Positions 17,134-25,331 of a DNA stretch of 64,000 nucleotides are shown here, piece after piece. The notes beneath the pieces were generated by a model. The model was not told the origin of the DNA. It saw only the letters and a program-made list of their open reading frames with translations, and did no database searches. This stretch comes from an uncultured Verrucomicrobia subdivision 3 bacterium (lineage in GTDB: Bacteria; Verrucomicrobiota; Verrucomicrobiae; Limisphaerales; UBA11358). Position 1 is the first letter of the stretch. Each line of letters opens with the position of its first letter. The stretch is taken from assembly GCA_903921455.1 (NCBI GenBank), contig CAIXPZ010000076.1, forward strand, positions 9,763 through 73,762, written 5' to 3'. Both the position numbers and the translations under genes were made by a program.

Positions 17134-17520
17134 ATGCCGCTCATCAAAAGTTTTCGTGATTTAAATGTCTATCAGGCCGCACGGGCGGAGGCGCAGAAGA
17201 TTTATTTGCGCAGCCGCAGTTTTCCCGCTGAAGAAAAATATTCATTGACCGACCAGATCCGTCGCTCTTCCCGGGCGGTCAAGGCGATGCTTGCCGAAGC
17301 GTGGGCGCGCCGTCGCTACCGCGCCGTGTTCATCAACAAAATTGACGAAGCGCTCGGCGAAGCCACGGAAACGCAGTCGTGGCTTGATGACTGCCTGGAT
17401 TGCGGCTACATCTCCGCCGACGAATTCAAACACATGAACGCCGCCTGGCAAAGCATTGGAGCCATGCTCAACAAAATGATGGTCCGGGCGGATGATTTCT
17501 GCGGAAAGTCAGAAAATTAA
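17134..17520 (+). CDS. four-helix-bundle protein (23S rRNA intervening-sequence protein family)
   Basis: 128 residues with a strong Shine-Dalgarno (GGAGG) before ATG 17134. The N-terminal Ser-Phe-Arg-Asp-Leu-Asn-Val-Tyr-Gln-Ala-Ala and Thr-Asp-Gln-Ile-Arg-Arg-Ser-Ser-Arg motifs are diagnostic of the family first seen inside 23S rRNA intervening sequences. It forms a pentameric four-helix bundle of unknown function. Here it is a stand-alone gene between the amidase and an epimerase, with no rRNA nearby. Confidence 0.93.
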   Translation: MPLIKSFRDLNVYQAARAEAQKIYLRSRSFPAEEKYSLTDQIRRSSRAVKAMLAEAWARRRYRAVFINKIDEALGEATETQSWLDDCLDCGYISADEFKHMNAAWQSIGAMLNKMMVRADDFCGKSEN

Positions 17521-17529
17521 CCGACGCCC

Positions 17530-18507
17530 ATGCCCTCTTCCATCTTCAATCCGCCATCCTCGTATATCATCGTCACCGGCGGCGCCGGCTTCATCGGCGC
17601 CCATTTGGTGGAGCGCTTGTTGAAGGACGGCAAAAGCGTCGTGGTCATCGACGATCTGTCCACCGGCAGCCGCGACAATCTCCGCGCCGTGGCGCAGCAC
17701 AAAAATTTCCGGTTCATCCAGAGCCGGATTTCCGCCTACACTGAACTGCCCGGCCTCGCGGCCGAGGCGGAATTCATTTTCCATCTCGCCGCGACCGTGG
17801 GCGTGGAACTCGTCGTCAAATCCGCGCTCCACGTCCTCGAAGCCAGCTTCAATGAAACGCAGATCCTCCTGCGCGCGGCGGCGAAAAACGCCACCCCGCT
17901 GCTGCTGACCTCCAGCTCGGAGGTGTATGGCAAGAGCGCCAAGCCGGCGTTCAGCGAGGACGATGATCTGCTCATCGGGCCGCCCGGCCATTCGCGCTGG
18001 AGCTATGCGTGCGCCAAGCTGACCGATGAATTTCTCGCCCTCGCCTACGCGCGCGAGAAGGGGCTGCCCGTCACCATCGCCCGGCTGTTCAACACCGTCG
18101 GGCCGCGCCAGACCGGGCGCTACGGCATGGTGCTGCCGCGCTTCATCGCGGCGGCCAAGGTAAATGCACCGCTGCAGGTGTTCGGCGACGGCGCGCAGTC
18201 GCGCTGCTTTGGCTTCGTGCACGATGTGGTGGAGGCGCTCGTGCGCTTGCAGCGTTGCGAGCCGGCGCGCGGCGAGATTTTCAACATCGGCGGCACGGAG
18301 GAGATTTCCATGCTGGAACTGGCCCGGCTCGTCGTGGCCACGCTCGGCTCCCCATCCGCCATCGAACTGATCCCCTACGACCAGGCCTACGCGCCGGGCT
18401 TTGACGACATGCGCCGGCGCAAGCCGCAGGTGGAAAAACTGGAACGCTTCGTGAACTTCAAACCGCAGACGGCCCTGCGCGACATCATCCGCCTGACGGC
18501 GGCGTGA
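17530..18507 (+). CDS. NAD-dependent epimerase/dehydratase (extended SDR)
   Basis: 325 residues. Gly-Gly-Ala-Gly-Phe-Ile-Gly near residue 18 binds NAD. Asp-Asp-Leu-Ser-Thr-Gly, Ser-Ser-Ser-Glu-Val-Tyr-Gly and the Tyr-x3-Lys pair (Tyr-Ala-Cys-Ala-Lys) mark the extended SDR fold of UDP-sugar epimerases and decarboxylases. It probably converts a nucleotide sugar for envelope glycans. The substrate cannot be fixed, although the general pattern resembles UDP-glucose 4-epimerase or UDP-glucuronate decarboxylase. It starts 10 bp after the four-helix-bundle gene, suggesting co-transcription. Confidence 0.88.
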   Translation: MPSSIFNPPSSYIIVTGGAGFIGAHLVERLLKDGKSVVVIDDLSTGSRDNLRAVAQHKNFRFIQSRISAYTELPGLAAEAEFIFHLAATVGVELVVKSALHVLEASFNETQILLRAAAKNATPLLLTSSSEVYGKSAKPAFSEDDDLLIGPPGHSRWSYACAKLTDEFLALAYAREKGLPVTIARLFNTVGPRQTGRYGMVLPRFIAAAKVNAPLQVFGDGAQSRCFGFVHDVVEALVRLQRCEPARGEIFNIGGTEEISMLELARLVVATLGSPSAIELIPYDQAYAPGFDDMRRRKPQVEKLERFVNFKPQTALRDIIRLTAA

Positions 18508-18523
18508 TGGCTGAGTGGCAGCG

Positions 18524-18555
18524 GGCGTTCACGATGATGCTTCCTCGTGAACGCC
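18524..18555. terminator. hairpin between convergent genes
   Basis: GGCGTTCACGA (18524-18534) and its exact reverse complement (18545-18555) form an 11-bp stem with a 10-base loop, between the epimerase (plus) and dxs (minus). There is no long T run, so factor-independent termination is uncertain, but position and stability fit a bidirectional terminator. Confidence 0.6.
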
Positions 18556-18585
18556 GCAAAGAGAAACGGTTGGCCTGATTCCCCG

Positions 18586-20571
18586 TTACGCCCCGCCCAC
18601 CAGCTTGGTGGTGGCGGTCGTGTCGCCGAAATGCGTCTTCACCTTGGCGACGGTGTTCTCGACGGACAAACCGTATTTGTTCCGCAGTTCGTCCTGCGTG
18701 GTGGCGTGCTCGATGAATTGATCCGGCCAGCCGATGCGCACGACCGGCGTGGTCACGGCTTTCTCGCTCAAGAGTTCCAGTACCGCCGAGCCGTAGCCGC
18801 CGATGAGCACATGGTCTTCCAGCGTCACGATCAGATCCGCCCCGCGCCCGAACTGCTCATGCACTGCCGCGTCAATCGGCTTGGTGAAGCGCGGGTTGAT
18901 GACGGCGACGTCAAAGCCCTCCGCCGCGAGCTGCGCGGCGGCCTTCCGGGCGATGGCGTTCATGGGGCCGAGGCCGAAAAGCGCGACCTTGCGCTTGCCG
19001 TTATTGGCGAAATTGGCCTGCACCACGGCCTTGCCGACCTCGATGAGCTGCGGCTCGTCCTTCACCGGCACGCCTTCCGCCGCGCCGCGCGGATAGCGGA
19101 TGAACGTGGGATGATTGATGGTCGTGGCCGTGAACATCATGTCCGCGAGTTCGTCCTCGTTCGCCGGCGCCATGGCGACGACGTTCGGGAAACAGCGCAG
19201 GTAGGAGATGTCGAAAATGCCGTGGTGCGTGGGGCCGTCGTTAGCGGAAAGGCCGGCGCGGTCCATGCAGAAAATCACCGGCAAATCCTGCAGGCAGACA
19301 TCGTGATGGATGCAGTCGTAGGCGCGCTGGAGAAAGCTGGAATAGATCGCCACGATCGGCCGCAGGCCCATCGTCGCCATGCCGGCGGCGAAGATGACGC
19401 CGTGTTCCTCGGCGATGCCCACGTCGTAGTAGCGCTCCGGCATCGCCTTTTCGAGATGCTTCATACCGGTGCCGCTGGGCATCGCGGCGGTGAGACCGAC
19501 GACGGCTTCGTTTTTCTTCGCGAGCTTGACGCAGGTCTGGCCCATGATGTCCTGATACATCGGCGGCGTGCCGGGCTTGGTGGCGGGCGTTTCGCCGGTG
19601 GCGGCGTTGTAGGGTCCGAGGCCGTGGAATTTTTCCGGCTGCTTGAGCGCGGCTTCGTAGCCCTTGCCCTTCTGGGTCAAAACGTGGATGACGATCGGAT
19701 GGTCGCAGGTCTTGGCAAATTCCAGCGTGCTGATGAGCAGTGGCAGGTCGTGGCCATCAATCGGGCCGAGATACCTCATGCCCATTTCTTCAAACAACAC
19801 GGGCGAACCGTGGCCGCCGCGGCCGTCGGATTCCACGAGGCTGGTGGTGCGATTCAAGCCGACGCCCGTGAGTGCGCCCTTGAGGCCGCCCTCGGCGCGG
19901 TGCGCGAGTTGGAGCGCGAGGTCACCCTTGGGCAGCCGCCGCACGAAATTCTCAAAATCCTTCGCCAGCTGGTTGTAGCGCGGGTTGGTGATGAGCTTGT
20001 TGAGGTAGCCGGAAATGGCGCCGACGTTCTTGGCGATGCTCCACTCGTTGTCGTTGAGGATGCCGATGAATTTCTTGGTCGTGTGCGCGACGTTGTTCAT
20101 CGCCTCGAAGGAGATGCCGTTGGTCAGCGCGGCGTCGCCGAAAATCGCGACGACGTTCTCATTCGAGCCACGCTTGTCGCGGGCCGCCGCCATGCCCAGC
20201 GCGGCGGAGAGCGCCGTGCCGGCGTGCCCGGCGCCGAAGCTGTCGTGCTCGCTTTCGGTGCGGAGGGCGAAGCCGTTCAGGCCGTCCGTCTGGCGGATGG
20301 TGCGGAAGCGGTTCTTGCGGCCGGTCAAAAGCTTGTGGACATAGACCTGATGGCTCACGTCCCAGACAAACTTGTCCTTGGGCGTGGTGAACACCTTGTG
20401 CAGCGCGATGGACAGTTCGACGACGCCCAAGTTCGGGCCGAGGTGGCCGCCGCCCTTGGCGAGGCCCTCGATCAGCTCGGTGCGGATTTCGCCGGCGAGT
20501 TCCTGCAATTGCGGCACCGTGAGCTTTTTAACATGCTCCGGTCCGTCCACCATGTCCAAGTATCGACTCAT
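18586..20571 (-). CDS. dxs: 1-deoxy-D-xylulose-5-phosphate synthase
   Basis: 661 residues, close to the usual 620-660. The N-terminal TPP domain contains Gly-His-x-Gly-type and Gly-Asp-Ala-Ala-Leu-Thr-Asn-Gly motifs. The central domain has the His-Val-Leu-Thr-Gln-Lys-Gly-Lys-Gly-Tyr segment, and the transketolase C-terminal domain follows. It condenses pyruvate and glyceraldehyde 3-phosphate, the first step of the MEP isoprenoid pathway, in the cytoplasm. The gene order xseA-xseB-dxs on the minus strand is common in bacteria and supports the call. An inverted repeat and a GC-alternating tract separate it from xseB. Confidence 0.97.
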   Translation of the reverse strand: MSRYLDMVDGPEHVKKLTVPQLQELAGEIRTELIEGLAKGGGHLGPNLGVVELSIALHKVFTTPKDKFVWDVSHQVYVHKLLTGRKNRFRTIRQTDGLNGFALRTESEHDSFGAGHAGTALSAALGMAAARDKRGSNENVVAIFGDAALTNGISFEAMNNVAHTTKKFIGILNDNEWSIAKNVGAISGYLNKLITNPRYNQLAKDFENFVRRLPKGDLALQLAHRAEGGLKGALTGVGLNRTTSLVESDGRGGHGSPVLFEEMGMRYLGPIDGHDLPLLISTLEFAKTCDHPIVIHVLTQKGKGYEAALKQPEKFHGLGPYNAATGETPATKPGTPPMYQDIMGQTCVKLAKKNEAVVGLTAAMPSGTGMKHLEKAMPERYYDVGIAEEHGVIFAAGMATMGLRPIVAIYSSFLQRAYDCIHHDVCLQDLPVIFCMDRAGLSANDGPTHHGIFDISYLRCFPNVVAMAPANEDELADMMFTATTINHPTFIRYPRGAAEGVPVKDEPQLIEVGKAVVQANFANNGKRKVALFGLGPMNAIARKAAAQLAAEGFDVAVINPRFTKPIDAAVHEQFGRGADLIVTLEDHVLIGGYGSAVLELLSEKAVTTPVVRIGWPDQFIEHATTQDELRNKYGLSVENTVAKVKTHFGDTTATTKLVGGA

Positions 20572-20589
20572 AAATTCTTAAAAACAGTT

Positions 20590-20686
20590 AACCACGGACG
20601 CACAGGGATAAACCCGGATTAAAAACCTGCCGGCGCGCGCGCGCGCGCGCCCAATCCGTGTCCATCGGTGTCCATCCGTGGCTGCA
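20590..20686. repeat. intergenic inverted repeat with alternating GC tract
   Basis: Arms starting AACCACGGACGCACAGGG and ending CATCCGTGGCTGC are approximate reverse complements. The centre contains an uninterrupted alternating GC run of about 19 bases (20633-20651), capable of left-handed DNA. It belongs to the same intergenic inverted-repeat class as 15217 and 25984. Confidence 0.65.
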
Positions 20687-20689
20687 AAA

Positions 20690-20953
20690 TCATTCTTCCG
20701 CCAGATCCAGCGGTTTCAATTTGAGGTCGCCTGCCGCGGTCTTTTCCAGCTGCTGGATCTTCACTTCCGCCTCGGCCAGCTTTTCCTGGCACAGCTTCAC
20801 CAGCCGCGCGCCTTCCTCGTAGCGGGCCAGCAGGGTTTCCAGCGGCAGATCGTCCGACTCCATGGCGTCCACGATGCCCTCAAGTTTCTTGAGGGCCTCT
20901 TCAAACGGCACGCCGCCCTTGGCCGCGTCCCCGGCCTTGGCTGGTTTTGACAT
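20690..20953 (-). CDS. xseB: exodeoxyribonuclease VII small subunit
   Basis: 87 residues. The core Phe-Glu-Glu-Ala-Leu-Lys-Lys-Leu-Glu-x-Ile-Val and Pro-Leu-Glu-x-Leu-Leu-Ala-Arg-Tyr-Glu-Glu-Gly matches XseB. It binds XseA to form the enzyme that degrades single-stranded DNA to oligonucleotides. It begins 52 bp after xseA on the same strand, with dxs following. Its N-terminus starts with the same Met-Ser-Lys-Pro-Ala-Lys as XseA. Confidence 0.95.
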   Translation of the reverse strand: MSKPAKAGDAAKGGVPFEEALKKLEGIVDAMESDDLPLETLLARYEEGARLVKLCQEKLAEAEVKIQQLEKTAAGDLKLKPLDLAEE

Positions 20954-21005
20954 GGGGAAAACATAGGGAAAAACCCTATCCGCGTCCAGCGCGGAGAAAA
21001 ACGAT

Positions 21006-22358
21006 TCACTCCCCCACGTGACTGAAAAATTCGCCCTTGGCCAGCCGGGTTTTCAGTTTCCGGCCGGGGCGGGCCTCGGCCGCATCCCGCAGGACTTCGC
21101 CCGTGACCGCGTCCCGCGTGAGGGAATAACCCCGCGCCAGCACCTGTTCCGGCCCGAGCGCGTGCAGGCGCTTCTCGAATTGGCGCAGGGTTTCCCGCCG
21201 CGCCTTCACGGCCAGGGACGGCCGGGCCCGCAGAAACCGGGCCGCCAGATTGTCGAGGACGATCCCCCGCGCCCGCGCGGCGGTCTTCAAGCCGCGCAAG
21301 AGTCCCGCCTGCAAATCGTCCAATCGCTGGAAGGAGTCATCCAGTTTCCGGCGCGGATGCAGGCGCGCCAGCCGCCCGTGCAACTGGGCACACCGGTCCG
21401 CGGCCGCGGCCAGTCCGCGCCGGGCGGCGCGCGGCAGCCGGAGCGCGGCGTCGCCGATGAATTCGCGGCTGGCATAGGCGCCTTCCGTGATGATCTCCGC
21501 CGCGGCGCTGGGGGTAGCCGCCCGGAAATCGGCGACAAAATCCGCGATGGTGAAGTCGATCTCGTGCCCGACGGCGGACACGACGGGAACGGCGGATTCA
21601 AAGATCGCCCGCGCCACGGCCGCCTCGTTGAACGCCCACAAGTCTTCCAGCGAACCGCCGCCGCGCGTGACCAGGATCAAATCGAGCTTCGTTGCCTCGT
21701 TGCCTCGTTGCACGGGATCCGGTCCAACGCTGTAACGATTCAACAATTGAACGGCCTCCGCGATTTCCCGCGCCGCGCCGTCGCCCTGCACGCGGCACGG
21801 GGCGAGGATGATGTCCAGACCCGGCTGCCGCCGCTGGATGACGTGGAGCACGTCGCGGATGGCCGCGCCCGTGGGCGAGGTGACCAGGCCGAGGCGCTGC
21901 GGATAGGCGGGCAGCGGCCGCTTGCGCTCCGGCGCGAACAAGCCTTCGGCGGCGAGCTGCTGCTTGAGCTTTTCAAACGCCACCTGCAGCGCGCCGACGC
22001 CCTGCAATTCCACGGCGCGGACGATGAGCTGGTATTGGCCTCGCGCCTCGTAAACGGTCACGCTGCCCTGCAACAAAACCTTTTGTCCGTCGGCGAGTAA
22101 GTTGCGCTGGGCCGCCGCCGTGCCGCGGAACAGCACGCAGCTCAACTGCGCGGCGACATCCTTGAGCGTGAAATAAACGTGGCCGGAACTTTGCGCCCGC
22201 AGGTTGGTGATCTCGCCGCCGACCCAGACGGTGCCGACCTGCTTTTCGAGCAGCCGCTTGATGTCCGTCGTGAGTTCCCCGACGGAGAGGACTTTGCGCA
22301 CCGGGGCGGCGGCGAACAGTTCGCCGAAGTCCCATTGCGATTTGGCGGGTTTGCTCAT
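21006..22358 (-). CDS. xseA: exodeoxyribonuclease VII large subunit
   Basis: 450 residues from ATG 22358 (an in-frame ATG at 22376 is possible). An N-terminal OB-fold precedes the catalytic domain, which shows Gly-Leu-Val-Thr-Ser-Pro-Thr-Gly-Ala-Ala-Ile-Arg-Asp, Arg-Gly-Gly-Gly-Ser-x-Glu-Asp-Leu and Gly-His-Glu-x-Asp-Phe-Thr-x-Ala-Asp, all XseA signatures. With XseB it removes single-stranded DNA in recombination and repair. First gene of the xseA-xseB-dxs group. Confidence 0.96.
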   Translation of the reverse strand: MSKPAKSQWDFGELFAAAPVRKVLSVGELTTDIKRLLEKQVGTVWVGGEITNLRAQSSGHVYFTLKDVAAQLSCVLFRGTAAAQRNLLADGQKVLLQGSVTVYEARGQYQLIVRAVELQGVGALQVAFEKLKQQLAAEGLFAPERKRPLPAYPQRLGLVTSPTGAAIRDVLHVIQRRQPGLDIILAPCRVQGDGAAREIAEAVQLLNRYSVGPDPVQRGNEATKLDLILVTRGGGSLEDLWAFNEAAVARAIFESAVPVVSAVGHEIDFTIADFVADFRAATPSAAAEIITEGAYASREFIGDAALRLPRAARRGLAAAADRCAQLHGRLARLHPRRKLDDSFQRLDDLQAGLLRGLKTAARARGIVLDNLAARFLRARPSLAVKARRETLRQFEKRLHALGPEQVLARGYSLTRDAVTGEVLRDAAEARPGRKLKTRLAKGEFFSHVGE

Positions 22359-22475
22359 GCGCGAAAAGTTAACCACGGCGGACCCCGGCGAAGCAAGGCG
22401 CGAAGCCGCCGGATTGCCGCCGACGACACCGCTGAAATAAAACCCTGCCGGTGCGCCGCCAACGCGGGGAATGAA

Positions 22476-23129
22476 TCAGGGAATGGCGAAATGATTGGTG
22501 GCGAGGCCGGTCCGTTGGCGTTCGCCGGCCAATTCGGAATTGCTGATCGAATGAACACTGCCATCGGCGAGCGCAATATTGCCGCCCAGGCCATGACGTT
22601 TTCCATCCCAGGCAACCGGTGAATTGGAGGTCAGTTCCAGCAAACCGGATTTTACCGGCATGCCACTCATTTCGAAATTGGCGTCGCCGGATAGGATGGT
22701 TTGCGGTTTCTCTTCCGTGGCATCCAAGCCAACCAAGTAGCTGATGTGGCCAATCATCTGCGCGGAAAAATTCGTGGCCGCCGGTATATGGGTTTTATCT
22801 TCGGGACATAACAAAATCAATGGCGTAGAAAGTTCGTTGCTAATCACTAGACAATTGCGCCAAGCATTATCTCCAATGGTCAATTCCTTAGTGCCTCCAA
22901 TGGTCACGAAAACTTCAAAGGGATATTTATCGCCATGGTCGAGCGCCCATATTCGGTAGGCGAGGCCGACTTGTTTAAGATTATTGATGCAGTTGATGCG
23001 GTTATTTTTGCGAATACGTGGGTGGGTTGGGATAAACATTATCACCAACACCGCCACCACCGCGATGATTACCAACACTTCTACTAGCGTCAGCGCGGCA
23101 TGATTGCTTGGGCCCGGGCGAACTTTCAT
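22476..23129 (-). CDS. type II secretion/pseudopilin-like protein
   Basis: 217 residues from ATG 23129; ATG 23153 is equally open. The N-terminus has Ala-Leu-Thr-Leu-Val-Glu-Val-Leu-Val followed by a long hydrophobic helix. This resembles a class III prepilin signal with Ala in place of the usual Gly/Phe junction, so cleavage is not certain. Asn-Asn-Leu-Lys-Gln-Val-Gly-Leu-Ala and the late Ala-Asp-Gly-Ser-Val match the pseudopilins expanded in Planctomycetes and Verrucomicrobia (DUF1559-like). Probably an envelope-anchored structural protein. GC content is lower than in neighbouring genes. Confidence 0.8.
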   Translation of the reverse strand: MKVRPGPSNHAALTLVEVLVIIAVVAVLVIMFIPTHPRIRKNNRINCINNLKQVGLAYRIWALDHGDKYPFEVFVTIGGTKELTIGDNAWRNCLVISNELSTPLILLCPEDKTHIPAATNFSAQMIGHISYLVGLDATEEKPQTILSGDANFEMSGMPVKSGLLELTSNSPVAWDGKRHGLGGNIALADGSVHSISNSELAGERQRTGLATNHFAIP

Positions 23130-23175
23130 ATTCCGACAGTGCGCCGGTCCCATCTTTTTGTCCAGCCAAAGCCGC

Positions 23176-23790
23176 CTAAGTGCTCATGTGGCTGGTCACA
23201 TCGGTCCAATCGCTGTAACCGGTGCTCCCGCCCAAGGCGCGCAGGCGGATCCAATACGTCGTCCCCGGCGTGAGGTTTTTCAGGATCATCCGCCGCGTGT
23301 TCTGGAACAACTGCCACGGCCGCCAGTTTTCATCACCCGTGTGGATCCATACCTCATACATGCGCGCGTTTTTGATGGGCTTCACCTTGAGGCCGAGCTG
23401 CGTGCTGGCCACGTTGGTAGTCCGCAGCAGAACCGGCTTGGGCAGTTGCGTGGGGGTGGTGTTCCGCGAGGCCACGTCGAAGCCTGAAGTATAGATTTTG
23501 CTGATATCCCCCTTGGCGGTGAACTGCACATACGCCGCCAGCTCACGCAGGAGCCGGATCACCACTTGGCGCTGCTTCGCCCGGGCGGCAATCAGCGCCC
23601 GCCCGCGATCCTTCGCTGCAATGATGGCATCAACATACGTCGTGCGCGCACTGTCCAGATCGGCCAAAGGAACCGGCGGTGACGGGAAATGACTGTTCCC
23701 CAAGAGGCGGTCATGTATGCGCAAGATGGTCGAAGCCAGTTGGGATTCTGACTCACGTCGAAATGAAAGTGAAACACGTATGGCTGCCAT
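23176..23790 (-). CDS. array-associated 204-aa fibronectin-III-like protein
   Basis: 204 residues from ATG 23790, preceded by AGGAAAGGA. Residues 5-12 read Arg-Val-Ser-Leu-Ser-Phe-Arg-Arg. Residues 44-90 are helical, Thr-Ser-Gly-Phe occurs at 101-104, and the C-terminal 85 residues form a fibronectin-III-like domain (Tyr-Glu-Val-Trp ... Leu-Thr-Pro-Gly-Thr-Thr-Tyr-Trp-Ile-Arg-Leu-Arg-Ala). It aligns gap-free with the protein at 46099-46713 through residue 104 and has the same total length. The frame stays open upstream into repeat array 2, but the ATG with its Shine-Dalgarno is the better start. There is no signal peptide, so it is probably cytoplasmic. Role unknown. Confidence 0.85.
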   Translation of the reverse strand: MAAIRVSLSFRRESESQLASTILRIHDRLLGNSHFPSPPVPLADLDSARTTYVDAIIAAKDRGRALIAARAKQRQVVIRLLRELAAYVQFTAKGDISKIYTSGFDVASRNTTPTQLPKPVLLRTTNVASTQLGLKVKPIKNARMYEVWIHTGDENWRPWQLFQNTRRMILKNLTPGTTYWIRLRALGGSTGYSDWTDVTSHMST

Positions 23791-23875
23791 AAGGTGATGT
23801 CCTTTCCTGAACCCACGGCTTGGCTGCCTCCAGGAAGCATCCTCAAGCCGAGGTGAAACGACCTTACGCCTGTCT

Positions 23876-24295
23876 TTGCTGAGCGACAAGCACGTTTTTC
23901 TGAGCGGCAAGACTGGCTTGACAGCAGGCAATTTTGCCTTGCTGAACGGCAACTTCAGCTTGCTTGGCGGAAATGCTAACTTGCTTGGCGGCCATATAAT
24001 TTTACCTCCAAGCAATGATTCTTTGCCGTTAGGCTAGACTGTCTTGCCGCTTAGCTAGTCTGGTTTGCTCCAAAGCAATTGTGTCTTGCCGCTCAGCAAA
24101 GTGGCGCACAAGCCTGCTTGGGGAAGGCAGAAGCATCGTTCCCTGACGGAAAAGCATGCTTAAGTCACGAAAACAAGCCATTCCCAGTCGCCTAGGCATG
24201 GTTCCCGAAGCAAAACACGTCATTCTCGATTGCCTGGGCATGGTGCACGAACGGAAGCAAGTCATTCCCTGACAGAACCACATCAATGCGCATCG
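23876..24295. repeat. 21-bp-period repeat array 2 (20 units, two sub-blocks)
   Basis: Twenty consecutive 21-base units with no phase change over 420 bases. Units 1-11 have arms TTGC ... GCAA around a variable centre (for example TTGCTGAACGGCAAC). Units 12-20 belong to a second subtype built on AAGCATnGTTCC-like cores. Each is followed by a variable 6-base linker. A 21st, degenerate unit may follow. The array begins about 85 bp upstream of the start of the 204-aa gene and fills most of the 641-base gap 23791-24431. No reading frame is open across the whole array, which argues against a repeat protein. Confidence 0.92.
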
Positions 24296-24431
24296 TTCTC
24301 ATGCCTCGGCCAGAAGCGGAGACTTGGTTGACGCGGACACAGGCATGATTTCCTCCCGCCCACACATTGATGCCCAGCCGGGAAATTTCGGCGCGACACG
24401 TTGGGGGAAAGGCGCTAGGCTCGGACACATC

Positions 24432-24821
24432 ATGCGCCTCCGTCGCTTTCATCATGTCGCCATCATCGCCGCCGATTACGAACGCGCCAAGGCGTTTTAC
24501 ACGCAGATCCTCGGCTTGCGCATCGTCGCCGAGACGTATCGCGCGGCGCGGCGTTCGCACAAGCTGGACCTAGCCATGCCGGACGGCAGCCAGATCGAGC
24601 TGTTCTCCTTTCCCGGCGCGCCGGCGCGGCCGTCCCGTCCGGAAGCCTGCGGGTTGCGGCATCTGTGTTTCGCCGTCGATGACCTCGCGGCGTGCATCGC
24701 CGAGTTGGAGGCCAAGGGCGTGGCGGTGGAGCCCGTGCGGGTGGATGAACTGACGGGCAAACGCTTCACCTTCTTCGCCGACCCCGACGGTCTGCCGCTG
24801 GAACTGTATGAAGCGGCGTAG
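24432..24821 (+). CDS. VOC-family (glyoxalase I-like) protein
   Basis: 129 residues from ATG 24432. The two beta-alpha-beta-beta-beta halves of the vicinal-oxygen-chelate fold are visible. His7-His8 in the first strand, Glu in Gln-Ile-Glu-Leu-Phe, His in Leu-Arg-His-Leu-Cys-Phe and the C-terminal Glu in Leu-Pro-Leu-Glu-Leu-Tyr-Glu are candidate metal ligands. The Phe-Phe-Ala-Asp-Pro-Asp-Gly-Leu-Pro-Leu-Glu ending is typical of the GloA2/YaeR-like group. Probably a metal-dependent isomerase or lyase of unknown substrate. It is transcribed away from array 2. Confidence 0.87.
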   Translation: MRLRRFHHVAIIAADYERAKAFYTQILGLRIVAETYRAARRSHKLDLAMPDGSQIELFSFPGAPARPSRPEACGLRHLCFAVDDLAACIAELEAKGVAVEPVRVDELTGKRFTFFADPDGLPLELYEAA

Positions 24822-24866
24822 GGCAATGGCGGTGACACGCTTTTGGAAACTCGTTAAGCTCATCCA

Positions 24867-25331
24867 ATGAAGACGCCATTCGTATTTATTTCATCGATGC
24901 TTCTTTTGTTCGGACCAAACACTTTTGCTGCGGAGGATTTGAATATTCCACTCTTGCAGCACGAAGCCTGGTTAAGGACTAACGTATGGATTGTTCCGGC
25001 TAGCCGCTTGGAAACCATGCCGACTTGGAAATCTGAAGCAGCAGAGCCGCCCTTGTCAGTAGGTAGGGCTGCCGCTTTAGCCAAGGACTGGGTGGTATCA
25101 AAAGGCGCGGCAACCAACGCTTTTGTTGAGCACATTGAAATTCGTTTTTTGAACAACGAAAACTCCAAATCCAAATACTTTGGCACCGCTTTTTATGTTA
25201 TCCATTTTGGCAACGTTGGAAATTATGGCCATCACATGACTGGTGTTGTGTTAATGGATGGAAGCATCGCAGAAATGAATCATCTCGGAACCCCATCGAG
25301 CAAGAAGCGATACATTGATTATCTAGATTAA
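24867..25331 (+). CDS. hypothetical secreted protein, low GC
   Basis: 154 residues with a signal peptide (Met-Lys-Thr-Pro-Phe-Val-Phe-Ile ... Phe-Ala-Ala-Glu). No family is recognised. A middle segment, Leu-Ser-Val-Gly-Arg-Ala-Ala-Ala-Leu-Ala-Lys, resembles the helix of PepSY-like inhibitors. Base composition is clearly more AT-rich than the flanking genes, suggesting recent acquisition. Its stop codon is directly followed by the rnhB start. Confidence 0.7.
   Translation: MKTPFVFISSMLLLFGPNTFAAEDLNIPLLQHEAWLRTNVWIVPASRLETMPTWKSEAAEPPLSVGRAAALAKDWVVSKGAATNAFVEHIEIRFLNNENSKSKYFGTAFYVIHFGNVGNYGHHMTGVVLMDGSIAEMNHLGTPSSKKRYIDYLD

Noticed and set aside
18547..20622. 691-codon plus-strand open frame opposite dxs
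   Set aside because: Antisense shadow; dxs motifs are unambiguous.
20690..22358. Shared Met-Ser-Lys-Pro-Ala-Lys start of XseA and XseB as a duplication signal
   Set aside because: Only six residues, in neighbouring genes with low-complexity N-termini; chance or convergent start context is sufficient.
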